49,401 nucleotides of DNA. Origin: Pseudomonadota bacterium. GTDB lineage: Bacteria; Pseudomonadota; Gammaproteobacteria; Pseudomonadales; Azotimanducaceae. Of the stretch, positions 8,821-17,748 are shown in pieces. Location: positions 1 to 49,401 of the forward strand of contig JACZXA010000005.1 of assembly GCA_022571865.1 (NCBI GenBank), written 5' to 3'. Position 1 is the stretch's first letter, and every line of letters starts with the position of its first letter. A program made the position numbers and the translations under genes. The notes below the pieces were generated by a model, which searched no databases, was not told where the DNA came from, and worked only from the letters and a program-made list of their open reading frames with translations.

Positions 8821-9654
8821 CTAAGGCTCCCTTCCGAGTGTGACCCGCGGCCGACCGCCGAGGTCGCGCTCGGTGCTGATGTGCTCGTAACCCTGCTCGG
8901 CAAACAGGGATTGCACCGCAGTTTGCTGATTGTAACCGTGTTCCACGAGCAGCCAACCTCCGGGCAGGAGGTTGGCATGTGCTCCGGGTACGATAATGGC
9001 TAGCGCATCGAGTCCGTCGCTGCCAGCACACAGCGCGGCCGATGGCTCGTGGCGCAGTGCCGCCAGATGGGAATCGTTTGTCGCGACGTAAGGCGGATTA
9101 CAAACGATGAGATCGAACTGGGTAGTGATATCCCGAAACCAGTCACTCTCCAGCCATTGAACGGAAACATCGTGATTAGCCGCGTTCCTTCGCGCGACGC
9201 CCAGCGCAGCGGTAGAACGCTCGCTCGCGTAGACTTCGGCAACCGCTGCGGTCTCGGTGAGGAAGTCAGCCAGGGCGACCGCGATAGCGCCGCTACCGGT
9301 GCCGAGATCCAGTATCCGCAGTTTATTGTCGACCCTCTCCCTGGTAATAGCGAGATCGATGGCCAGTTCCACCAGTAGCTCGGTTTCAGGTCGGGGTATC
9401 AGGACGTCTGGCGTCACTTCAAAGGTTAGCCCCCGGAATTCCTTGACCCCGGTGAGGTAGGCCAGTGGTTCACCGTTGCGCAGGCGTTCAACCCAGGATG
9501 CCAGCCACCTGAGAGAGTCGTCATCCAGGAGATGTTCTGGTCTGGCAATGATTTGCGCACGGGTCAATGCGAGGGTTTTCGCGAGAATCAGCTCGCGATC
9601 CAGTCGATCTATATCCTTGTGCTGGCGCATCCAATCGCCGATCGTCATGTCCAT
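8821..9654 (-). CDS. prmC: Release factor glutamine N5-methyltransferase PrmC
   Basis: PrmC methylates the glutamine of the GGQ motif in release factors RF1 and RF2, which raises termination efficiency. The 277-residue product has an N-terminal helical domain with PLAYLTGVKEFRGLTF (about 63-78). A Rossmann SAM domain follows with DLGTGSGAIAVAL (116-128) and the substrate-binding NPPY at 186-189. It lies directly downstream of prfA, whose product is its substrate, with a 46-base gap. The start at 9654 could instead be the Met two codons later; the difference is trivial. Confidence 0.95.
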   Translation of the reverse strand: MDMTIGDWMRQHKDIDRLDRELILAKTLALTRAQIIARPEHLLDDDSLRWLASWVERLRNGEPLAYLTGVKEFRGLTFEVTPDVLIPRPETELLVELAIDLAITRERVDNKLRILDLGTGSGAIAVALADFLTETAAVAEVYASERSTAALGVARRNAANHDVSVQWLESDWFRDITTQFDLIVCNPPYVATNDSHLAALRHEPSAALCAGSDGLDALAIIVPGAHANLLPGGWLLVEHGYNQQTAVQSLFAEQGYEHISTERDLGGRPRVTLGREP

Positions 9655-9700
9655 CTGGAACGCCTGCTACCGCGCAAGCCATTTCCATCGGCAAGTCTGG

Positions 9701-10795
9701 TTATTCATCTTCACCCAGGCTCCGTAACTGATCAGCCTGATGTTCCTGCACCAACGGCTCCACCAGGAAATCGAGCGCGCCGGCCATTATTTCGGCGAGT
9801 TTATAGAGGGTGAGGTTGATGCGGTGGTCGGTGATGCGACCCTGGGGGTAGTTATAGGTGCGAATTCGTTCCGACCGATCGCCTGAACCGATGAGGCTTT
9901 TGCGCTGTTCTGCCTGCTCGTCCCGCTGTTTTTTTTTGGCGGCATCGAGAAGTTTTGCGTGCATCAGTGCCAGCGCGCGGGCACGGTTCTTCAGTTGCGA
10001 GCGTTCATCCTGGCACTCCACCACGATGCCGGTGGGTAAATGTGTCAGCCGCACGGCCGAATCGGTTTTATTCACGTGCTGACCACCCGCGCCAGATGCC
10101 CTGTAGGTGTCCACACGCAGGTCGGCGTGGTTGATTTCAATGCTGTCGATGTCTTCGACCTCGGGTAATACCGCGACGGTGCAAGCGGAGGTGTGAATAC
10201 GGCCCTGGGATTCGGTTTCCGGGACGCGCTGAACCCGGTGGGCGCCCGATTCGAACTTCAACAGGCGATAGACGTCCTTGCCTTCGATACGAGTGATGAT
10301 CTCTTTGTAACCCCCATGTTCACCGGACCGAGAAGTGAGCACTTCCGTCTGCCAGCCCTGGTTTTCGGCGAACTTACTGTACATGCGGTACAGATCACCC
10401 GAAAAGATAGCCGCCTCGTCCCCACCGGTGCCGGCCCGGATCTCCAGGTAAACGTTGGAACCATCATCGGGGTCTTTCGGAATCAGCAGGCTTTTCATGT
10501 GCTGAACTTCGGCTTCAAGCGCGTCACTGATCCTTGCGACATCCTCGTTGGCGAGCTCGCGCATTTCCGGATCGTCGTCTTTGGCAAGCTCCCGCGCATC
10601 GATGATCTCAGCCTCCATGAGTTCCACCTTCTTGAAGCACTGGATGACCGGATCGAGCTCCGCGTACTCCCTGGATAACGCTGTGAACCGCTCCCGCTCC
10701 GCCATCACTTCGGGATCTGCCAGCAGCGCGTTGACCTCATCGTATCGATCAGTCAGGGATGACAGCTTGGCCACCATGGAATCGGAGAGGCTCAT
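9701..10795 (-). CDS. prfA: Peptide chain release factor 1
   Basis: RF1 reads UAG and UAA stop codons and triggers peptide release. In the 364-residue product the codon-reading tripeptide is Pro-Glu-Thr at 192-194 (the PxT form of RF1, as opposed to SPF in RF2) and the catalytic GGQ is at 237-239, inside [12 protein letters not shown]. The run of nine A (T on the + strand, near 9929-9937) encodes part of KKK and stays in frame. The gene follows hemA by five bases, so hemA, prfA and prmC are probably one transcript. UGA is not read by RF1, so the in-frame UGA at 39216 would compete only with RF2. Confidence 0.97.
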   Translation of the reverse strand: MSLSDSMVAKLSSLTDRYDEVNALLADPEVMAERERFTALSREYAELDPVIQCFKKVELMEAEIIDARELAKDDDPEMRELANEDVARISDALEAEVQHMKSLLIPKDPDDGSNVYLEIRAGTGGDEAAIFSGDLYRMYSKFAENQGWQTEVLTSRSGEHGGYKEIITRIEGKDVYRLLKFESGAHRVQRVPETESQGRIHTSACTVAVLPEVEDIDSIEINHADLRVDTYRASGAGGQHVNKTDSAVRLTHLPTGIVVECQDERSQLKNRARALALMHAKLLDAAKKKQRDEQAEQRKSLIGSGDRSERIRTYNYPQGRITDHRINLTLYKLAEIMAGALDFLVEPLVQEHQADQLRSLGEDE

Positions 10796-10800
10796 TTGGC

Positions 10801-12081
10801 TCAGTCCAGACGGTAGAGGGTTTTCAGGTATTCTAAGAGATCTGAGTGTCCCTCGGCACTCGCGTTGCGGATGGCGATGGTGGGTGAGTGGATCAGCTTG
10901 TTCGTGAGCGTTCGGCCGAAGTTCGCCATCACCGCCTCCGGGGCGGCGCCGGAGGCGAGGTCGCGGAGCGCTTTGTCGAGTTCGGCCTGGTGGATGGCGT
11001 CCGCATTGTCACGAAAAGCCCGTAACAGAGCCTGTCCGTGGTGGGCTCGGCGTTCGCGGATGTAGTGTCTGGCACCGTCGGCAACCAGGGTTTCGGCGCT
11101 TTCGGCGGCACAACGACGTTGCTTGACGTTTTCTTCGATAATCTCGGTGAGATCGTCGATGGTGTATAGATAGACGTCAGGCAACTCGGCGACCTCGGGC
11201 TCGATATCTCTGGGCACCGCGATGTCGACGATGAAAATTGGCTTATGGCGCCGCTGTTTGATAGCAGCCTCCACCGCCCCCTTGCCAACGACTGGCAGCG
11301 AGCTGCCGGTGGAGGCGATGACGATGTCGTAGTTGTGCAATTGCGCGGCGACATCCGTGAGTTGCATCGGCAGTGCGTCAAAGCGGGCGGCCAGGGATTC
11401 GGCGTTGGCGAGCGTCCGGTTGGCAATGGCGAGCCCGCCAATCCCGTTTGCGGTGAGATGTTCGGCGACGCGCTGAATGGTGTCTCCCGCACCGAGCAGA
11501 AGTGCCTTGTTGGTTTTCAAATCGGAGAAGATCTGCTTGGCCATGGTCACCGCAGCGTATGCAACCGATACGGGATTGCGGCCGATATCCGTGTCCGTAC
11601 GAACGCGTTTGGCGGTACTCAGGGTTACCTGCGAGAGTAGGTTCAGCTCGGGTCCCAGCGTGCCTGCCGCGCGAGCCAGATCGTAAGCGGTTTTTACCTG
11701 CCCCATAATCTGTGGTTCACCCAGCACCTGGGAATCGAGCCCTGCAGCCACCCGGATGAGATGAAAAGCCGCATCCTGATCCCAGTGACTGTAAGCCATA
11801 CTTTCGAGTTCGCTTTGAGCGATCTCGCGATAGGTCGACAGCCAACGGGTCACCTCGGGCTCATGAGCTGGGTCGAGAGACAGATAGAGTTCGGTGCGAT
11901 TGCAGGTAGAGAGGATGGCGGCTTCCGAGAGACTTTCGATGTTGTCTCTGGCGTGGGTAAGCGCTGCGGGCAACGACTCTTCCGTGAAGGCAATTCGTTC
12001 CCGCACCTCTATCGGGGCCGTGCGATAGTTTACGCCGTATGCCAATATTGCCATGGGATAGTCAAGGTCGCTTTGGATCAT
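10801..12081 (-). CDS. hemA: Glutamyl-tRNA reductase
   Basis: HemA reduces glutamyl-tRNA(Glu) to glutamate-1-semialdehyde, the first committed step of tetrapyrrole synthesis by the C5 pathway. The product as drawn is 426 residues. The catalytic cysteine is in ILSTCNRTE (Cys60 in this numbering), followed by [10 protein letters not shown], the NADPH domain [12 protein letters not shown] and [13 protein letters not shown]. From a second Met at 12054 ([14 protein letters not shown]) the cysteine would be residue 51, close to Cys50 in E. coli, so the true start may be 12054. The longer start is kept because only it has a GGA just upstream. Divergent lolB begins 36 bases away, so promoters for both must fit in or overlap that gap. 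Confidence 0.94.
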   Translation of the reverse strand: MIQSDLDYPMAILAYGVNYRTAPIEVRERIAFTEESLPAALTHARDNIESLSEAAILSTCNRTELYLSLDPAHEPEVTRWLSTYREIAQSELESMAYSHWDQDAAFHLIRVAAGLDSQVLGEPQIMGQVKTAYDLARAAGTLGPELNLLSQVTLSTAKRVRTDTDIGRNPVSVAYAAVTMAKQIFSDLKTNKALLLGAGDTIQRVAEHLTANGIGGLAIANRTLANAESLAARFDALPMQLTDVAAQLHNYDIVIASTGSSLPVVGKGAVEAAIKQRRHKPIFIVDIAVPRDIEPEVAELPDVYLYTIDDLTEIIEENVKQRRCAAESAETLVADGARHYIRERRAHHGQALLRAFRDNADAIHQAELDKALRDLASGAAPEAVMANFGRTLTNKLIHSPTIAIRNASAEGHSDLLEYLKTLYRLD

Positions 12082-12117
12082 TGATTCCGGTCGCTAATCA
12101 TAGCAGAGTCCTTACCA

Positions 12118-12669
12118 GTGGTTATCTATAAGCTCTTATTTCTAAACGTATTTTTAGCCGCTTTCTGTATTGCGTGCAGCACGCTCGGCCCGACGTCCGA
12201 TGGGACGGGGTTCGGTCTGCGCGGCAAGCTCGGTGTGGTGGACGGCAGCGAGAGTTACTCGGCGAGGTTCTTATGGCGGCAGACGGGCGAACGGTTCGGT
12301 ATTGATTTGTGGGGTCCCCTCGGTCAGGGGCGCATTCGCCTGGAGGGTGATCACGAGCAGATTGTTCTGATCAAAGGCAGCGAGGTGCTGGCTCAAGGTA
12401 AACACGACGAGGTCATGCGTACCCGTCTTGGTTGGACGCTGCCGCTCAACGTACTGCCAAGCTGGGCCCTTGGCCGGCCCGATGCTTCGCTCGATGTTGC
12501 GGCTCGCGAATACGATACCGAAGGTCGGCTGGTTGCGTTCGAACAATCGGATTGGCGAGTGACCTATGCCCAGTTTCGACAGATCGGTGAGCGTTGGTTA
12601 CCCCGCCGCATTACCGCGCGTCGCGGCGACTACCGGGTACGTCTGATCATTTCGACGTGGGACATTTAA
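12118..12669 (+). CDS. lolB: Outer-membrane lipoprotein receptor LolB
   Basis: LolB accepts lipoproteins from periplasmic LolA and inserts them into the outer membrane. The 183-residue product starts with a lipoprotein signal whose modified cysteine is probably Cys20 (FCIACS); a Cys at the -3 position is unusual for a lipobox. Family features are FGLRGKLGV, the FGIDLWGPLGQGRIRL beta-strand block, the downstream WALGRP and the ending WLPRRITA...VRLIISTWDI. The GTG start at 12118 is the only one that keeps the signal peptide. Normally ispE follows; here a tRNA(Gln) promoter starts only 45 bases after the stop. Confidence 0.92.
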   Translation: MVIYKLLFLNVFLAAFCIACSTLGPTSDGTGFGLRGKLGVVDGSESYSARFLWRQTGERFGIDLWGPLGQGRIRLEGDHEQIVLIKGSEVLAQGKHDEVMRTRLGWTLPLNVLPSWALGRPDASLDVAAREYDTEGRLVAFEQSDWRVTYAQFRQIGERWLPRRITARRGDYRVRLIISTWDI

Positions 12670-12714
12670 CCCGTTGATTTCTGACCACTTCCCAATCAGT
12701 GCCGGGTGAATCCG

Positions 12715-12743
12715 TTGACAGCACCAGGGCCCGTCAGCACAAT
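12715..12743 (+). promoter_or_regulatory. Probable sigma-70 promoter of tRNA(Gln)
   Basis: A perfect -35 hexamer TTGACA at 12715-12720 is followed after 17 bases by CACAAT at 12738-12743, which matches the -10 consensus at four of six positions. Transcription would begin near 12750, about ten bases before the tRNA. Spacing and position are ideal; the promoter has not been tested. Confidence 0.65.
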
Positions 12744-12759
12744 AGCGGCCCTCAAAATT

Positions 12760-12834
12760 TGGGGTGTAGCCAAGCGGTAAGGCAGCGGGTTTTGATCCCG
12801 TCATGCGCAGGTTCGAATCCTGCCACCCCAGCCA
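12760..12834 (+). tRNA. tRNA-Gln (anticodon TTG)
   Basis: This is a 75-base cloverleaf with an encoded CCA tail. The acceptor stem pairs TGGGGTG with CACCCCA, and the discriminator base is G. The anticodon loop TTTTGAT carries TTG at 12792-12794, and the T-arm has GGTTCGAATCC. The sequence closely resembles E. coli tRNA-Gln(UUG). The position between lolB and prs is where gammaproteobacteria often carry this tRNA, normally after ispE. Confidence 0.98.
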
Positions 12835-12876
12835 GTTCGGCAGCGACGAACGCGAGAGATTTTTAAGGAAGACTGC

Positions 12877-13824
12877 GTGTCAAATCTAACAATTTTTGCC
12901 GGTAGCTCAAACGCCCCGCTTGCCGCGTTGATTACCCGTGAGTTGCGCATGGAACTCGGCCGGGCAGATATCGGGCGATTCAGTGACGGTGAGGTGAGTG
13001 TTGAGGTGAAGGAAAACGTGCGCGGCCTGGATGTCTTCCTGCTGCAATCCACCTGTGCACCAACCAACGACAATCTCATGGAGCTGATCCTCCTGGCGGA
13101 CGCGGTCCGTCGTTCATCAGCCCATCGGATTACCGCGGTAATTCCCTATTATGGGTACGCGAGGCAAGATCGCCGTCCCCGCTCGGCGAGGGTGGCGATC
13201 AGTGCCAAGGTGGTGGCCGATATGCTCGGTACGGTAGGTATAGACCGCATACTCACCGTTGACCTTCACGCCGATCAGATTCAAGGCTTTTTCAACATGC
13301 CGGTAGACAATGTGTATGGATCGCCCGTGCTGGTGGACTATATGGCAACGCAGAAGTATGAAAACCCGATAATCGTCTCCCCTGACGTTGGTGGCGTGGT
13401 CAGAGCCCGAGCCGTGGCAAAACAAAGTAACGATCTGGATCTGGCGATCATCGACAAGCGCCGACCGCAAGCGAACGAAAGCAAAGTGATGAACGTGATC
13501 GGGGACGTGTTTGGCAAAACCTGCGTGATTGTCGATGATATTGTGGATACGGCGGGTACGTTATGTACTGCAGCCAAGGCGCTGAAGGAAGAGGGTGCGA
13601 TCAAAGTGGTGTCTTACATCACCCACCCGGTTTTTTCGGGTGGCGCTATCGAGAGAATAGCGAATTCGGATCTCGATGAGATGGTTGTGACCGATACCAT
13701 CCCGTTGTCCGAAGAAGCGCTGGCGTGTTCCAAAATAACGCAGTTGAGTATGGACCGTATGTTGGCCGAAGCTATCCGACGGGTCAGTAGCGAAGAATCC
13801 ATCAGCGCTATGTTTCGTAATTGA
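12877..13824 (+). CDS. prs: Ribose-phosphate pyrophosphokinase
   Basis: Prs makes PRPP from ribose 5-phosphate and ATP for nucleotide, histidine, tryptophan and NAD synthesis. The 315-residue product has the usual length. It has [16 protein letters not shown], the ATP-binding [23 protein letters not shown] and the PRPP loop [12 protein letters not shown], with the acidic pair at Asp220-Asp221. The GTG start at 12877 has AAGGA seven bases upstream. It stands between tRNA(Gln) and rplY, as in Pseudomonas-type genomes. Confidence 0.97.
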   Translation: MSNLTIFAGSSNAPLAALITRELRMELGRADIGRFSDGEVSVEVKENVRGLDVFLLQSTCAPTNDNLMELILLADAVRRSSAHRITAVIPYYGYARQDRRPRSARVAISAKVVADMLGTVGIDRILTVDLHADQIQGFFNMPVDNVYGSPVLVDYMATQKYENPIIVSPDVGGVVRARAVAKQSNDLDLAIIDKRRPQANESKVMNVIGDVFGKTCVIVDDIVDTAGTLCTAAKALKEEGAIKVVSYITHPVFSGGAIERIANSDLDEMVVTDTIPLSEEALACSKITQLSMDRMLAEAIRRVSSEESISAMFRN

Positions 13825-13941
13825 GACTTCGCAACCGATGGGAAACCGCGTTGAGCTGGGTCGCAGAGCTTAATGCTAGTACGCGCTGAATAGCGGGTTA
13901 TGGAAACCAGCTGACAGCGCACTAAATTGAAGGAGACAACT

Positions 13942-14649
13942 ATGTCGCAGCAAATCGAAATCAATGCCGTGCTGCGCACTGACGTGGGGAAAGGTGCGAG
14001 CCGCCGCCTGCGTCGCCTCGCGGACAAAGTGCCCGGCATTATCTATGGAGGCAAGGACAATGCCGTCCTCCTCACCATGAACGCAAACGAGCTGACCAAC
14101 GTGATGAAGGACGAAGCTTTTTTCTCGCAGATCTTGAACGTCGTTGTCGATGGCAAAGGCGAGCAGGCGGTAGTCCGTGATTTACAACGCCATCCCGCAA
14201 GTGACAAGGTGCTGCACGTCGACTTCCTGCGTGTCAGTGCCGACAAAGCCATCCAGGTGCAGGTTCCCTTGCGCTTCATCGGCGAAGAGGATTGCGTGGG
14301 CGTGAAGATGGGTGGTGGCATCATTTCTCATACCCTCACCGAGGTGGAGATCAGCTGTCTACCGGCCGATCTCCCCGAGTACCTCGAAGTATTTGTGGCC
14401 GAACTCGATCTCGGTCATACCATTCGCCTCAGCGAGTTGGCGCTTCCGGAAGGTGTCACCATTCCGGCGTTGATACACGAGGAACGGGACGTCACCGTCG
14501 TTAGCGTACAGATTCCACGGGGTGGAGCCGAGGAAGAAGAGGAAGAGGCTGCCGCTGCGCTGCTCGAGGAAGCTGAGGGCGAAGAAGGCGCCAAGACTCC
14601 TGGTGATTCCACCGATGAGGACGCTGGGGACAAATCCAGCGACGACTAA
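13942..14649 (+). CDS. rplY: 50S ribosomal protein L25, long (CTC/TL5) form
   Basis: L25 binds 5S rRNA. This is the 235-residue long form, with an N-terminal 5S-binding domain (LRTDVGKGASRRLRR, VPGIIYGG) and a C-terminal beta domain (VQVPLRFIGEEDCVGVK). A very acidic low-complexity tail of Glu, Ala and Asp makes up the last 40 or so residues. ATG at 13942 is chosen because AAGGAG lies six bases upstream; a TTG at 13927 would include the ribosome-binding site itself. pth follows after ten bases, the standard pairing. Confidence 0.95.
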   Translation: MSQQIEINAVLRTDVGKGASRRLRRLADKVPGIIYGGKDNAVLLTMNANELTNVMKDEAFFSQILNVVVDGKGEQAVVRDLQRHPASDKVLHVDFLRVSADKAIQVQVPLRFIGEEDCVGVKMGGGIISHTLTEVEISCLPADLPEYLEVFVAELDLGHTIRLSELALPEGVTIPALIHEERDVTVVSVQIPRGGAEEEEEEAAAALLEEAEGEEGAKTPGDSTDEDAGDKSSDD

Positions 14650-14659
14650 AGGGTTAGGT

Positions 14660-15268
14660 TTGTTCCGCATCCGCTTAATCGTGGGCCTGGGTAATCCAGG
14701 CCCGCGTTACGTTCGCACGCGCCACAATGTCGGCGCAAATTTCGTCTGCGCGCTGGCTGAACGGTTCGGTATCCGGCTACATGAGGAGTCCAGGTTCAAG
14801 GGTCGTATTGGTCGTGGCGCGGTTGCCGGTGCGGACGACATTCGGCTCCTGGTGCCAAGTATTTTCATGAATTTGAGCGGCGAGTCGGTCGGCGCAATGG
14901 CTCGGTTCTATAAATTCGACCCGGCAGAGATTCTGGTCGCCTACGATGAAATGGCATTCGAACCCGGAGTATTGCGGTTGAGGAGCGGTGGTGGTGACAA
15001 CGGTCATAACGGCATCAAGAGCGTTACCGAAGGTCTCGGTAATGATCGGGAGTTTCACCGCTTGCGTATCGGAGTAGGCCATCCCGGAAGTCCGGAACTG
15101 GTCACCGCGTTCCTCACGTCCCATACCATGCCCGAGGCGGATCGATTGCTGGTGGAATCGAGCTTGCTGATTGAAAAGCAAGTGTTGAGCGATATGCTGG
15201 CTGGAGAGATGCAAAAAGCAATGAACGCACTGCATGCTCCTCTTCTGGACGAAGAGGAGGAAGGATAG
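14660..15268 (+). CDS. pth: Peptidyl-tRNA hydrolase
   Basis: Pth recycles peptidyl-tRNAs that fall off stalled ribosomes by cutting the ester between peptide and tRNA. The product is 202 residues from a TTG start at 14660, giving [17 protein letters not shown]. Upstream in-frame sequence belongs to the rplY tail read in another frame, and AGGG lies six bases before the TTG. The catalytic histidine is His22 in TRHNVG; further motifs are [10 protein letters not shown] and the [12 protein letters not shown] region. The stop directly abuts the ychF ATG, indicating co-translation. Confidence 0.94.
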   Translation: MFRIRLIVGLGNPGPRYVRTRHNVGANFVCALAERFGIRLHEESRFKGRIGRGAVAGADDIRLLVPSIFMNLSGESVGAMARFYKFDPAEILVAYDEMAFEPGVLRLRSGGGDNGHNGIKSVTEGLGNDREFHRLRIGVGHPGSPELVTAFLTSHTMPEADRLLVESSLLIEKQVLSDMLAGEMQKAMNALHAPLLDEEEEG

Positions 15269-16360
15269 ATGGGATTCAAGTGCGGAATCGTGGGCATGCC
15301 GAACGTCGGCAAGTCCACGTTGTTCAATGCACTGACGAAGGCGAGTATCGACGCGGAGAACTTTCCCTTTTGCACGATCGATCCCAATGTGGGTGTGGTT
15401 CCTGTGCCGGATCCTCGATTGGATGAGGTGGCAAAGCTCGCATCGTCACCCAAGATCATCCCGACGGCCATGGAGTTCGTTGATATTGCCGGGCTTGTCG
15501 CTGGAGCCTCCAAAGGAGAAGGGTTGGGTAATCAGTTCCTTGCGCACATTCGTGAGACCGATGTGATAGCCCACGTCGTGCGTTGTTTTGTGGAGGAAAA
15601 CGTTGTCCATGTCTCCGGGAAGATTTCTCCGGAAGATGACATCGAGGTGATCAACATCGAATTGGCGTTGGCAGATCTCGAAACGATAACGCGCGTGCTC
15701 GAACGCACTCGACGCATGGCTAATTCAGGCGATAAGGATGCGCAACGCCTCCTGAAAATATTAGACACCGTGAGCGCGGGACTGGACGATGGTCGTCCCG
15801 TGCGATCTCTTGAATTGACCGCGGATGAGCGTATTTCACTCCGGGAGTTTCATCTCCTCACCGCAAAACCCGTGTTGTACATCGCCAATGTCGCGGAGGA
15901 TGGGCTGGCGGACGACCCTCTCCTGAATCGGGTTCAGGAGATTGCCCAGGCCGAGGGTGCTGAGGTTGTGCCGATCTGCAACAAAATCGAGGCGGAGGTT
16001 GCGGAGCTTGAAGACGACGAAAAGGCCGAGTTCTTAGAAGCGCTTGGCATCGAAGAGCCTGGCTTGAATCGGGTAATCCGTGCCGGGTACAAACTGTTGG
16101 GACTCCAGCACTATTTCACCACTGGGCCGAAGGAGGCTCGTGCCTGGACAATTCCCATGGGGACAACGGCGCCTGAGGCGGCCGGGGTGATACACACCGA
16201 TTTCGAGAAAGGTTTCATTCGCGCGGAAGTGGTGGCCTTTAAGGATTACGTGGCCCACAAAGGTGAGCAGGGGGCGAAAGAAGCCGGGAAGTGGCGACTT
16301 GAAGGTAAGGAGTACATCGTACAGGATGGCGATGTCATGCACTTTCGTTTTAATGTCTAA
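15269..16360 (+). CDS. ychF: Ribosome-binding ATPase YchF (Obg family)
   Basis: YchF is an Obg-type P-loop protein that prefers ATP to GTP and binds ribosomes; in E. coli it takes part in stress responses. The product is 363 residues. The P-loop is GMPNVGKST at 9-17, G3 is DIAGLV, and the altered G4 position NVAE (in place of NKxD) is typical of the ATP-specific YchF group. A coiled-coil insert lies near 130-170 and a TGS domain ends the protein ([14 protein letters not shown] to HFRFNV). A strong GAGGAAGGA precedes the ATG. pth-ychF is one of the most conserved gene pairs in proteobacteria. Confidence 0.97.
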   Translation: MGFKCGIVGMPNVGKSTLFNALTKASIDAENFPFCTIDPNVGVVPVPDPRLDEVAKLASSPKIIPTAMEFVDIAGLVAGASKGEGLGNQFLAHIRETDVIAHVVRCFVEENVVHVSGKISPEDDIEVINIELALADLETITRVLERTRRMANSGDKDAQRLLKILDTVSAGLDDGRPVRSLELTADERISLREFHLLTAKPVLYIANVAEDGLADDPLLNRVQEIAQAEGAEVVPICNKIEAEVAELEDDEKAEFLEALGIEEPGLNRVIRAGYKLLGLQHYFTTGPKEARAWTIPMGTTAPEAAGVIHTDFEKGFIRAEVVAFKDYVAHKGEQGAKEAGKWRLEGKEYIVQDGDVMHFRFNV

Positions 16361-16383
16361 AAACTTGAGACGAGGATTTCAAC

Positions 16384-17154
16384 GTGAGCGAAACGGACGA
16401 TCCCTATCGCGCGCCTCAGTCCAAAGTCACCGAAGCCTCCTCTGAACAATTCGGTGGATCCATAGAAAACACCTTGAGCGGTAACGCCAACCTCGATATC
16501 GGTGCTGTTTTTTCCGAGGCCTGGGAGAAAACCAAAGGCATCAAAGGGTATGTTGTCGGGGGTGGCATTCTGCTGTATCTCGCGGTAATCATCGTTACGA
16601 TAACTGTGGCTGTGCTTGTTGGGGTGGAGCAGCAGAGCATCGTTGGCAGTCTTGTTGGTCAACTTGTCGTCATGATGATGATCTACCCCTTCATCGCCGG
16701 GGTGTTTCTCCTCGGCCTGCGCCAGAGCGTGGGTATGCCTGTCAGCTTCGCTCAACAGTTCAACCAATATGGCATGATGTTACCGATTCTCGGCATCGCG
16801 CTCATTCAGACCGTAGCGTCTTTGCCGATGCTTGGCATAGTGCTTGTGCAAGCCTCAGGATTTTTCATCCTGTTCGCGATACTGCTTCTCCCCAGTATCT
16901 ATGTGGCATTTGCGTTTGCGCTGGCAATTCCATTGAAGGTAGAAAAAAAGATGGGTGTCGTTGAGAGCATCACCACGTCCGTACAACTCGTGAACAAGAA
17001 ATTTTTTAGCGTTGTCGTGTTGGCACTGGTCTCCTCCATTGTCGCCGTGTTGAGCTTTATCACGATAATTGGTTGGATATGGGCCATGCCGTGGATGTTG
17101 ATGGTGTTTGCCATCACCTATCGTCAGTTGGCCGGTGTGAGCATCGCCACCTGA
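16384..17154 (+). CDS. Integral membrane protein of unknown function
   Basis: I do not recognise a named family. The 256-residue product starts at GTG 16384, with GAGGA upstream. A hydrophilic N-terminal stretch of about 50 residues begins MSETDDPYRAPQSKV and is followed by some five to six hydrophobic segments (about 56-80, 85-105, 120-145, 155-180, 205-235). The charged stretch KVEKKMGVVESITTSVQLVNKKFF lies between the last ones. It follows ychF by 23 bases and could ride on its transcript. The N-terminal motif DPYRAP resembles DPYQAP at the start of the unrelated BI-1 protein at 41378. Confidence 0.75.
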   Translation: MSETDDPYRAPQSKVTEASSEQFGGSIENTLSGNANLDIGAVFSEAWEKTKGIKGYVVGGGILLYLAVIIVTITVAVLVGVEQQSIVGSLVGQLVVMMMIYPFIAGVFLLGLRQSVGMPVSFAQQFNQYGMMLPILGIALIQTVASLPMLGIVLVQASGFFILFAILLLPSIYVAFAFALAIPLKVEKKMGVVESITTSVQLVNKKFFSVVVLALVSSIVAVLSFITIIGWIWAMPWMLMVFAITYRQLAGVSIAT

Positions 17155-17287
17155 AGCTGTCGAGTCGCGCTGGGCTTGACTAGGCGCCGGGCCCACACCG
17201 GCTGGAAAAACGGAACCAACCAGCAAAATAACGCTGGTTTTGGCGGACTAACGCGAAGGTTACCGGCAATTACCGGGTGTGGCGCCG

Positions 17288-17316
17288 TTGACAACAGATC
17301 GACTAATCGGGAGAAT
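17288..17316 (+). promoter_or_regulatory. Probable sigma-70 promoter of tRNA(Met) with GC-rich discriminator
   Basis: TTGACA at 17288-17293 and GAGAAT at 17311-17316 are separated by 17 bases, and the -10 matches four of six positions. The bases after it (TCCGCGCCCCGCG) are GC-rich, as in promoters of stable RNA that are shut down by ppGpp. The predicted start near 17323 leaves a leader of about 45 bases before the tRNA. Confidence 0.6.
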
Positions 17317-17367
17317 TCCGCGCCCCGCGAGGTAGAAGATCTAAAGTAAGACGGCAGTGTCCACAAT

Positions 17368-17444
17368 GGCTACGTAGCTCAGCTGGTTAGAGCACAGCAT
17401 TCATAATGCTGGGGTCGTTGGTTCAAGTCCAACCGTAGCTACCA
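17368..17444 (+). tRNA. tRNA-Met, elongator type (anticodon CAT)
   Basis: This is a 77-base cloverleaf with CCA encoded. The acceptor stem is GGCTACG with CGTAGCT, ending in a G-U pair, with discriminator A. The anticodon loop TTCATAA carries CAT at 17402-17404, and the T-arm is GGTTCAAGTCC. It resembles E. coli elongator tRNA-Met rather than initiator tRNA, because the first base pair is formed. A tRNA-Ile2 with a lysidine-modified C34 also has CAT in its gene, but overall similarity favours Met. A decayed element with an integrase remnant lies right after it, so its 3' end may have served as an attachment site. Confidence 0.95.
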
Positions 17445-17650
17445 TATAAATCAATGAGTTACATGATTATCTAGTTATATTAAAATCTCTTGTGCTACCT
17501 AATGGCGCACTGAGCTTTACTTCATGTATTTTGAGACGAGGATTTTAGTGATCTTTCCTACAAGCTGATTTGCAACTTCCTTGTTAGCCGCACATTCGTA
17601 TAGAAGTTCCAATACCTCCTGCATTGCCAGCCTTTTTTTGAGGATAGAAG
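17445..17650. other. Non-coding stretch between tRNA(Met) and the insertion sequence
   Basis: This 206-base stretch is clearly more AT-rich than its surroundings. The only coding hint is on the minus strand. An open frame runs in from the insertion-sequence edge (SILKKRLAMQEVLELLYEC...) and ends at a stop at 17519-17521. The part from an internal ATG encodes 35 residues with AAGG seven bases upstream. It could be the 3' end of a gene cut by the insertion, or chance. Nothing else is visible. Confidence 0.3.
17639..17647 (+). repeat. Nine-base flank sequence repeated in the IS 3' non-coding region
   Basis: TGAGGATAG at 17639-17647, three bases outside the left inverted repeat, recurs exactly at 19000-19008 in the non-coding tail after the transposase. 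Such a match is what a target-guide segment of an IS110-family RNA would give. Chance is possible but unlikely over so short a search space. Confidence 0.5.
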
Positions 17651-17663
17651 ATATAGACGCCCC
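17651..17663 (+). repeat. Left terminal inverted repeat of the IS110-family element
   Basis: ATATAGACGCCCC, perfectly complementary to 19125-19137. It lies about 85 bases before the transposase start. Confidence 0.85.
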
Positions 17664-17748
17664 CCTCTTGACTCGAGGGCTACCATCGATGATGGATACC
17701 TCAAGTGGTGACTAGGCCACTGAGTGTATAAACAAGACAGAGACGTCT

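Noticed and set aside
14522-14659. N-terminal extension of pth upstream of 14660
   Set aside because: The extra 46 residues are the acidic L25 tail read in another frame and are highly basic, unlike any peptidyl-tRNA hydrolase.
17631-17650. Run of seven T as a rho-independent terminator after tRNA(Met)
   Set aside because: No stable GC-rich hairpin precedes the T-run on either strand, and it lies almost 190 bases from the tRNA.
17676-17683. GCTACCAT, also found at the 3' end of tRNA(Met), as an attachment-site repeat
   Set aside because: Only eight bases match, the copy lies inside the insertion sequence, and no longer tRNA 3' end copy was seen in the island.
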